Shown: piece by piece, positions 1 through 4,640 of the stretch
Position numbering within the stretch: the first letter of the stretch is position 1
Layout: the number at the start of each line of letters is the position of its first letter
Assembly: GCA_031254255.1 (NCBI GenBank)
Contig: JAIRUT010000086.1
Span: forward strand, 1 to 5,692
Source: Coriobacteriales bacterium
GTDB lineage: Bacteria; Actinomycetota; Coriobacteriia; Coriobacteriales; UBA8131
DNA: 5,692 bases
Direction: 5' to 3'
Translations under genes and position numbers: made by a program
Notes under the pieces: model-generated
The model's input: only the letters and a program-made list of their open reading frames with translations
What the model was told of the DNA's origin: nothing
Databases searched by the model: none

Positions 1-207
1 AATATGGTCGAAGTGACAACCTGCCGTCACAGCCACGTTCAAGATGTGGGCAGCTGCATGGGGTGATTCTGTGATCTTTGCATAGCAAGGGTGAGCAGAA
101 TCACCCCATGCACTGCCCCCGGGGAGTGGTGGGTAGAGATCCTTCGCTGCATTCATAAAGACGGAATGGTTAGAGATATCACCATCGAGATAGGCTATGT
201 CAGCCAT
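1..207 (-). CDS. Possible partial ORF, 69 codons, runs off left edge
   Basis: A minus-strand frame opens with ATG at 205-207 and stays open for exactly 69 codons to the window edge, so the C-terminus is missing. A good Shine-Dalgarno sequence (AGGGGG, 213-218) lies 5 nt upstream. An in-frame TGA lies further upstream with no other ATG between, so this start is the natural one. The protein begins MADIAYLDGDISNHSVF and is neutral and soluble-looking, with no signal peptide or membrane segment. I do not recognise the family. A large inverted repeat (48-118) lies within the frame, which is unusual for coding DNA. The frame may therefore be fortuitous, or the end of a gene disrupted by a repeat element. 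A frame of this length can occur by chance; the ribosome-binding site is the main support. Confidence 0.4.
   Translation of the reverse strand, partial: MADIAYLDGDISNHSVFMNAAKDLYPPLPGGSAWGDSAHPCYAKITESPHAAAHILNVAVTAGCHFDHI
48..118. repeat. Long inverted repeat (23-bp stem, one bulge)
   Basis: The left arm at 55-71 (TGCATGGGGTGATTCTG) is the exact reverse complement of 96-112. Beyond one unpaired base (C54), a further 6 bp pair (GGGCAG at 48-53 with CTGCCC at 113-118). The result is a 23-bp stem around a 24-nt loop (72-95). No T-run follows on either strand, so it is not a standard intrinsic terminator. It could be a repetitive extragenic palindrome, a miniature mobile element or a protein-binding site; the sequence alone does not decide. 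Confidence 0.85.
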
Positions 208-474
208 AGTTGCCCCCTGTTCGATTCGCCCCTTGCTACGGATAAGTCAACCTGTGCCACCAAAGGCACCTCAACCTCAACACCCAAGACGCCAAAAGCC
301 CCATCTCCATGCAATGGAAACTGGCAACACGCAGATTCTATCCGTTTGTGCGCATAATACTGATGCCAAAACAGGCACTTGTCAAGTATTCAAAGGTGCA
401 AAAATCGAAGACAAATATGAAATGTAGCAGTTACATCATTATAATAACCATAATTGTCCTTTTTACGTCCTTAT
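208..474. other. Stretch without a recognisable gene
   Basis: I see no convincing gene on either strand. Two overlapping short plus-strand frames (91-357 and 197-427) give low-complexity, proline/threonine-rich products with no good ribosome-binding site. A small hairpin (GTGCC, 6-nt loop, GGCAC) lies near 255-270. From about 395 the DNA becomes AT-rich and includes a TATAAT word near 439, but with no matching -35 box. The stretch ends where homology to the decayed ATPase begins. It may hold the junction at which that gene lost its 5' half. Confidence 0.4.
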
Positions 475-1030
475 TTTAGCCAGTTTCTCGACGCAACAGG
501 AAATCATCCGATTCGTGATCTTCTCGATACCTCGGATACCACGGCAATTACGACGTTCTCATCAAAGATTGCCCCATTGCTACGGCAATACTATTATGTC
601 GGCGGAATGCCAGAGGCTGTTGTTGCATTTGCGGAAAGTGGTGCTTTCGCAGAAGCGCGTAAAGTACAAGATCAGATCCTCTCTGACTACCGTCGAGATA
701 TTTCAAAACATCTCACTGCGTCCGAGACTGAATATACAATTGCCGCATGGAATTCATTGCCGATCCATCTTGGTCAAGAGAACAAGAAGTTCATTTTCGG
801 TCACATCAAAGACGGTGCCCGTGCGAGGGAGTACAGGGCCGCAATCACCTGGTTGACCGAAGCAGGGCTTACCACTCGAGTTCGACGCATGCTCTAAAAG
901 CCTGCAAGCTTTCAACGGGAAATACAAGGTATCGAATGCACGTCGCTTTTCTATTTCCGGATTTCGAGATGAGGGCTGGATGCGTAATATACCGCTCTAT
1001 GCAATCGGCAACATGAATAATTGGATTTAG
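475..1030 (+). pseudogene. Decayed DUF4143-type AAA ATPase (COG1373-like), 5' and internal deletions
   Basis: Two plus-strand frames together look like the second half of the ATPase family that carries a C-terminal DUF4143 domain. Frame 1 (about 475-890) includes QFLDATGNHPIRDLL, RQYYYVGGMPEAV and the segment ending TWLTEAGL; the block around YVGGMPEAV is the hallmark of this family. Frame 1 stops at 895-897. Frame 2 then gives KYKVSNARRFS and GWMRNIPLYAIGNM, the usual family C-terminus, ending in TAG at 1028-1030. The Walker A and B motifs are absent because the 5' half is gone. Roughly 100 residues that normally lie between the two segments, including most of the nuclease-like fold, are also missing near 870-900. 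The only in-frame start upstream is a TTG at 454 without a clear ribosome-binding site. I infer a non-functional relic of a gene often found in accessory regions. Confidence 0.85.
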
Positions 1031-1641
1031 CTTGAATTGGCAGCTTGCATCTTCAGCTTTTTGATGCCTCGTCGCACCAGCCAGAGTAGGTAGCTGGCGA
1101 TGCTTGCTGTGACTAACGCTGTGACCAAGCAGGAAGTACCGATCGCCAGACTGTCCCAGATCCCAAGCGCAATCAAAAGGATTGCTGCTGCCGAAACCAG
1201 AATAACTATTATCCCCGAGGGAATATACCAACGAATGTGAAAAAGTGGGCTGAGCAATATGAAGTGGGCACCGACAAAAACAGCGATTGCCGGGGAAATA
1301 TATTCGTAGGCACCTATAATATTGCAGACGACAATGACGGCGGCACCGCAGAGTATCTCCACGCCAAAAATGATTCGAAACCGCCTGCCGATCCTCCTGC
1401 CCGCTTGACCTGTGTTGTTATCTATGGGCGCGTTCGGTAAAGTGCGGATGGAACGCATTGTTGGGACCATCGCCACATAAAGAAACACGGAATATGCAAT
1501 CAAAACGATCAGGGCAACAACGGAGAAGGGGATTATCCCAAACCCAACAATCATGAATACCGCCCAGATTACCGTAAATGTGATAATCATGAAGTTCACA
1601 CCTGCAATACTGCGCAAACGCCCCTTATTCAAGTCGCCCAT
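1027..1641 (-). CDS. Six-span integral membrane protein, function unknown
   Basis: The 204-residue product is strongly hydrophobic. Six likely membrane spans lie near residues 14-36, 39-59, 89-109, 115-134, 139-161 and 166-189. A basic loop (about 61-88, with the GRRIGRRFR cluster) and a basic tail (RRGIKKLK) suggest cytoplasmic positions for both. No catalytic or metal-binding motif and no signal peptide are visible. The block FVGAHFILLSPLFHIRWYIP (about 122-141) resembles a conserved His-containing stretch in several uncharacterised bacterial membrane families such as DUF7010, but I cannot assign it firmly. The ATG start has a strong Shine-Dalgarno sequence (GAGGAG, 1647-1652) at 5-nt spacing. 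The gene follows the small membrane protein at 1712-1861 by 70 bp on the same strand, so the two are probably co-transcribed. Its TAA overlaps the stop of the convergent ATPase relic by 4 bp. Any transport or immunity role would be a guess. Confidence 0.85.
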   Translation of the reverse strand: MGDLNKGRLRSIAGVNFMIITFTVIWAVFMIVGFGIIPFSVVALIVLIAYSVFLYVAMVPTMRSIRTLPNAPIDNNTGQAGRRIGRRFRIIFGVEILCGAAVIVVCNIIGAYEYISPAIAVFVGAHFILLSPLFHIRWYIPSGIIVILVSAAAILLIALGIWDSLAIGTSCLVTALVTASIASYLLWLVRRGIKKLKMQAANSS

Positions 1642-1646
1642 GCCTG

Positions 1647-1652
1647 CTCCTC
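1647..1652 (-). promoter_or_regulatory. Ribosome-binding site of the six-span membrane protein
   Basis: On the minus strand this reads GAGGAG, 5 nt upstream of the ATG at 1639-1641. It fixes that start and supports the gene being translated independently of its upstream neighbour. Confidence 0.75.
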
Positions 1653-1711
1653 AACTCCAATGGACTGTATTTTGACCAACAGGATTGTTTTACCGGTACT
1701 TGGTTTGGATT

Positions 1712-1861
1712 TCAGCGAATGCTGATCCAAATCAGGAACATTGCCCAAACACTGCCAATGGCTGCCCAACCTAAGATCCACCACCAAATGCGTGTTATTT
1801 TCTTACTCTTGTTGAGTTTTTCCAGCTCCTGCAATAGTTTTTCTTGGAATTTATCATTCAT
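1712..1861 (-). CDS. Small single-span membrane protein (49 aa)
   Basis: A 49-codon frame begins with ATG at 1859-1861 and ends with TGA at 1712-1714. A good Shine-Dalgarno sequence (GGGAG within 1871-1877) lies 9 nt upstream. The N-terminal 22 residues or so are charged and likely helical (MNDKFQEKLLQELEKLNKSK), with heptad-like leucines that could form a short coiled coil. They are followed by one membrane span of about 25 residues rich in Trp and Ile (starting IWWWILGWAAIGSVW), then a short IR tail. The positive residues just before the span predict a cytoplasmic N-terminus. It lies 70 bp upstream of the six-span gene on the same strand and shares its presumed promoter. It may be an accessory subunit or partner of that protein. 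No known family is recognised. Its small size may cause automatic annotation to miss it. Confidence 0.72.
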   Translation of the reverse strand: MNDKFQEKLLQELEKLNKSKKITRIWWWILGWAAIGSVWAMFLIWISIR

Positions 1862-2101
1862 AACTACTCACTCCCTCAACTAGAAACACTTGAATTGTCT
1901 TTGTATGATTCAAAAACCGGAACGTATTATACAACTTTCATAAAAAATATGTTTCTTGAGCACCAATTCCATAATTTTGTGCAATTATCTGGCAATCAAC
2001 GCCGACGACGTGCATATCAAGGTTCGCCCTTGGATTGAGGTTGTTCGGCAATGTGGTTTTGGCAATCCCACGAGCAACTTTTCGTTTATCGCCAATCTGC
2101 C
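1862..2101. other. Intergenic stretch with AT-rich promoter region
   Basis: This 240-bp gap separates the ATPase stop from the small membrane protein start. The half nearer the small gene (about 1880-1990) is AT-rich and contains a candidate promoter. The half nearer the ATPase is more balanced in composition. No intrinsic terminator with a T-run is visible after the ATPase. Short plus-strand frames here (1844-2038, 1956-2216) run into the antisense of the ATPase gene and look fortuitous. Confidence 0.5.
1926..1955 (-). promoter_or_regulatory. Candidate promoter for the membrane-protein pair
   Basis: On the minus strand a perfect -10 hexamer, TATAAT (1926-1931), lies about 65 nt upstream of the 49-aa gene. 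The best -35 match is GAAACA (1950-1955) at 18-nt spacing, which keeps only the ACA half of the consensus. The AT-rich surroundings support a promoter, but the weak -35 box leaves it uncertain. Confidence 0.4.
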
Positions 2102-3541
2102 TTATGGCAAGAGAGAACTTGGGCTTGCAAACAGGTCATTCAGAGTAACCAAGGCTTGGATGGTTCCGCGGCGCGACTGTTCTGTGAGGCCGCTGGCAGA
2201 GACCATTACCGTGTGAAGTGCCTTTTTGGTGCGCGTTTCCTCACGGAAGATCTCGCGTTTGTCAAAAAGCTTCTGGTCATATGCAGCATCCACGGTAAAC
2301 GGCTTTTCTGTGAACTTTGCTTCGCAGAGGTCCACGATGCCGTCGTCCCTGTTGATGACCAAGTCAATCTGCGCTCCCGATGCTGACTCAGTACTTCGCC
2401 AAGCTGAGACCTCAGTTGCGACACCGGAGATGCCCAGCCTTACCTTGATCTCCTCTACATGCGCCACACAGACACGCTCAAATGCGAGTCCGTTCCAAGC
2501 ATTCCAAGCACCCTTTCTCCCCTTGCTCTGCCAATATCGGGCATTGGGCAATGATGTGCTCTTTATATGTTTGAGATAAAACAACGTATAAAAGTCGGTG
2601 AGCTGATAGATAGAGCCGTTCCTCCTCCCCGTTGAAAACTGGCGGGCCTTGCGGATAAACCCGCACTGCTCCAGCTCCATCAATGCCTTGGAGTATGTAC
2701 CGCTGGGCTTTATTCCAAGAACAACGAACAACTCCTTTTGTGTGAGGCCCGATGCCTTTTTGCCCAAAGCCTCGATGATGCTCAAGTGTCTTTCTGGGCT
2801 TTTGAACAACGACGCATACAAATTTGAAAACTCATTCGCAAGCGGAGCGCCTTTGACAAAGAACAGGGAGTCCACTATCTGCTCAGGCGAAAGCCCCTTT
2901 TGCGCATAATCCATGTAATAGGGAATGCCGCCAATGATCATGTACAGTTGGGTTATCTGAATACGATTGAGATCAATGCCTCTGGAATGATAATATTGCT
3001 CGCATTCGGCAAGTGTAAAGGGCTCTATCCGGATCTGCCTTGTCACGCGATTGTGGAGCCCGCCACGATTGGCTATCACATTGTCGGTAATCCACGAGCT
3101 GGCCGATCCGCAGATTATCAACGTGATATCCTCCCGCGCGGAGGCAAAGCTATTCCAAAAGTGGTCGAGCGCTGAAATAAACCCAGACTTTTGGGTAGCC
3201 AACCACGGCACCTCGTCGATAAAGATAACTTTTTTTCTCTTGTGACGTAGACGCTTGATATATTCTTTCAACAAACGGAAAGCATCAAGCCAATCGGTTG
3301 CAGGAACCTGCTTTTTTCCGCCCCAATCCTCGATTGCCTCGTCAAATATCCGCAGTTGGTCCCGCATGGAGACATTCACTGCGCCAGTGAGGGAAAATAC
3401 CATGCTGTCACGCAAGAACTCCCGGACCAGAAAGGTCTTTCCGATACGTCTCCGTCCATAGATGGCGACGAACTCCGGCCTCTTTGCCTCAAGACATTGC
3501 GTGAGTGCCGCCTTTTCCGTCTCGCGCCCGATAACCTCCAT
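2102..3541 (-). CDS. ATP-binding protein, ATPase_2 domain with C-terminal DUF234 / PD-(D/E)XK-like region (COG1672)
   Basis: The 479-residue protein is full length for this STAND/AAA-like family. The Walker A loop GRRRIGKT lies at residues 29-36, Walker B VIFIDE at 105-110, a sensor-like CGS at 144-146 and the family signature GGIPYYM at 204-210. A winged-helix region follows (about 253-298, including GLTQKEL and a LMELEQCGFI recognition-type helix). The C-terminal part matches DUF234 and has a plausible PD-(D/E)XK core: E355, D393 in AQIDLVINR, and E407-x-K409 in CEAKF. ATP hydrolysis and nucleic-acid binding or cleavage are inferred from the fold; the cellular role of this family is unknown. 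The frame stays open upstream to an ATG at 3622, but that start has no ribosome-binding site. ATG at 3541 has AGAGG (3549-3553) at 7 nt, and family homology begins there. A perfect inverted repeat lies just upstream. No disruption is visible, so it is probably active. Confidence 0.9.
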   Translation of the reverse strand: MEVIGRETEKAALTQCLEAKRPEFVAIYGRRRIGKTFLVREFLRDSMVFSLTGAVNVSMRDQLRIFDEAIEDWGGKKQVPATDWLDAFRLLKEYIKRLRHKRKKVIFIDEVPWLATQKSGFISALDHFWNSFASAREDITLIICGSASSWITDNVIANRGGLHNRVTRQIRIEPFTLAECEQYYHSRGIDLNRIQITQLYMIIGGIPYYMDYAQKGLSPEQIVDSLFFVKGAPLANEFSNLYASLFKSPERHLSIIEALGKKASGLTQKELFVVLGIKPSGTYSKALMELEQCGFIRKARQFSTGRRNGSIYQLTDFYTLFYLKHIKSTSLPNARYWQSKGRKGAWNAWNGLAFERVCVAHVEEIKVRLGISGVATEVSAWRSTESASGAQIDLVINRDDGIVDLCEAKFTEKPFTVDAAYDQKLFDKREIFREETRTKKALHTVMVSASGLTEQSRRGTIQALVTLNDLFASPSSLLP

Positions 3542-3548
3542 CTGCCTG

Positions 3549-3553
3549 CCTCT
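3549..3553 (-). promoter_or_regulatory. Ribosome-binding site that sets the ATPase start
   Basis: AGAGG on the minus strand lies 7 nt upstream of ATG 3539-3541. It favours this start over the in-frame ATG at 3622, whose upstream sequence shows no Shine-Dalgarno match at a suitable distance. Confidence 0.6.
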
Positions 3554-3558
3554 CAATT

Positions 3559-3607
3559 CTATACTCAGCAAAAACGTCCTAAAATCCTTTGTTTTTGCTG
3601 AGTATAG
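3559..3607. repeat. Perfect 17-bp inverted repeat in the ATPase leader
   Basis: CTATACTCAGCAAAAAC (3559-3575) and its exact reverse complement (3591-3607) flank a 15-bp AT-rich spacer. The inner edge of the repeat is 18 bp from the ATPase ATG and directly abuts the ribosome-binding region. The outer arm carries TATACT, a good -10-like hexamer in the gene's direction, so the repeat may overlap the promoter. It could be an operator for a dimeric protein, perhaps autoregulation by the ATPase's own winged helix. It could also be a leader RNA hairpin that controls ribosome access, or a recombination end. No T-run follows, so it is not a terminator. Confidence 0.9.
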
Positions 3608-3666
3608 TATACGCGGAACCATGCGGACATACTAGGCCCCATCTCTCTCCCGGATGCTCAGCGCAT

Positions 3667-4518
3667 TCAACGTGGTGGGTCGCTGAGCCAGGCGGGGATC
3701 AGGGCACTGGCTTTTTTCAGGGCCTTCTCGCTGGCCTCGGATGAACCGGGAAATGAATAGAGGCGCTGGTAAAACTGTGGGGAGTGGTCCATGATGCTCA
3801 GGTGGGCCGCTTCGTGGAGGACGACTTGGCGCGCGAGGTTCTTTGGCAGCAGCAGGATGCGGGCATCGACGGTGATCAGGCCCTTGCTGCTGCAGGTGCC
3901 CCAGCTGGTCTTGCGACGCTTGACGTTGATGCCGCCAGGGGTGGCGCCGATCTCATCGCAGATTCCCTGTACGTATTGAGGCAGTCTCTGGCGCGCCCAG
4001 TTCAGGACAAAGCGCTGGAGGGCCAAGCGGCAAAGACCCTCGTCATCCACAGCGCCGCTAAGGGTCAGGGCGTAATGGGCGCCGTCAAAATCTTGGTCCA
4101 GGAATGCCGGCCTGCCGATACGGATACCATTCAGGTCAGAGTGCTGGTAATCGACACGCCAATGCTCAGTGAGCGGCTCGAAGGTCATACTGGTCGGCAG
4201 GCCCTCTTCCCGGCTGGCCTGTATAGCTGTACGCTCAGGAATCGTGCGCTGCACAGCGCGTTCGATCCAGTTGCGGTTTTGCTCGAGGAAGTCGGTGATG
4301 TCGTCCAGGTCGTAGCGGCTCGAACTGCCTGTGCCTGGGCGGTCCAGTAAGCCTGAACGGGCATCGGATGCATAGCCCAGAGGTAAGATGACCTCCAGCT
4401 CCCCACTGTAGGAAAGCGATAGCTTCCGCCTCTTGGCGCGTGTCGAGATGCGCACACGCACAGGCAACTCGTTACCACCTCGACAGACGAAGCGTGTTAT
4501 TTCAGTACTTGGTGCCAA
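3667..4518 (-). CDS. YgjP-like (DUF45) zinc metallopeptidase domain protein
   Basis: The 283-residue product belongs to the YgjP/WLM-type metallopeptidases. The C-terminal half has the family block WGTCSSKG (206-213) and the zinc motif HEAAH (235-239). Glu236 is the expected catalytic base; His235, His239 and His245 (in DHSPQFY) are the expected zinc ligands. The N-terminal part (about 20-100) has the usual RAKRRKLSLSY strand region and the FLEQNRNWIERAV helix. An extra segment rich in Gly and Ser (about 55-70) makes the protein somewhat longer than typical members. No signal peptide is present, so it is probably cytoplasmic. The substrate is unknown; links of this family to restriction or DNA-repair loci come from neighbourhoods elsewhere. 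The start is TTG, chosen because AAGGAG (4527-4532) lies 8 nt upstream and no ATG is nearby. It follows the oxidoreductase gene on the same strand by 122 bp. Confidence 0.92.
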   Translation of the reverse strand: MAPSTEITRFVCRGGNELPVRVRISTRAKRRKLSLSYSGELEVILPLGYASDARSGLLDRPGTGSSSRYDLDDITDFLEQNRNWIERAVQRTIPERTAIQASREEGLPTSMTFEPLTEHWRVDYQHSDLNGIRIGRPAFLDQDFDGAHYALTLSGAVDDEGLCRLALQRFVLNWARQRLPQYVQGICDEIGATPGGINVKRRKTSWGTCSSKGLITVDARILLLPKNLARQVVLHEAAHLSIMDHSPQFYQRLYSFPGSSEASEKALKKASALIPAWLSDPPR

Positions 4519-4526
4519 TTACCCAA

Positions 4527-4532
4527 CTCCTT
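4527..4532 (-). promoter_or_regulatory. Ribosome-binding site for the TTG start of the YgjP-like gene
   Basis: AAGGAG on the minus strand lies 8 nt upstream of TTG 4516-4518, a near-perfect site at standard spacing. This makes the rare TTG start credible. Confidence 0.8.
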
Positions 4533-4546
4533 CCGGGTGATGTGGG

Positions 4547-4610
4547 GGGATGAGACGCACTGCCTCCGATCACCGATGAGACAAGAGGACGGTACGTTTT
4601 GTCTCATCCC
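4547..4610. repeat. Nested inverted repeats with three copies of GATGAGAC
   Basis: GGGATGAGAC (4547-4556) pairs exactly with GTCTCATCCC (4601-4610). GATGAGACAA (4575-4584) pairs exactly with TTGTCTCATC (4599-4608) around a 14-nt loop. The two stems share the 4599-4610 arm and are mutually exclusive. They fill the gap between the oxidoreductase stop and the YgjP-like start. Neither is followed by a T-run in the direction of transcription. They may be a repeated operator site or a switchable RNA structure in the leader of the YgjP-like gene. Confidence 0.8.
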
Positions 4611-4640
4611 ATTCCCCTGTCCCCCGTCTCTCCCATTCAG

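Noticed and set aside
91..427. Two short plus-strand frames, 88 and 76 codons
   Set aside because: They have biased composition, no domain and weak start contexts, and they overlap each other and, in part, a better-supported minus-strand frame.
1947..2152. Minus-strand frame of about 65 codons running past the ATPase stop in another frame
   Set aside because: It has no usable start near its beginning, no ribosome-binding site and no similarity to the ATPase C-terminus, so it is probably chance; I could not show it is a frameshifted tail.
1956..2386. Overlapping plus-strand frames at 1956-2216 and 2051-2386
   Set aside because: They run into the antisense of the ATPase C-terminus, have no good ribosome-binding site and give no recognisable protein.
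3559..3607. Inverted repeat as terminal repeats of an insertion sequence
   Set aside because: Only 15 bp lie between the arms, there is no transposase in the window, and no target-site duplication can be seen.
3542..3622. 27-residue N-terminal extension of the ATPase from ATG 3622
   Set aside because: That ATG lacks a ribosome-binding site, the extension is mostly encoded by the inverted repeat, and the family's conserved sequence begins at the ATG at 3541.
3784..4350. 188-codon plus-strand open frame
   Set aside because: It lies wholly antisense to the metallopeptidase gene, whose conserved motifs leave no doubt about the true strand; long antisense frames are usual in G+C-rich genes.
4575..4608. 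Hairpin as an intrinsic terminator of the aldo/keto reductase
   Set aside because: The stem is only moderately G+C-rich and no T-run follows it in the minus direction.
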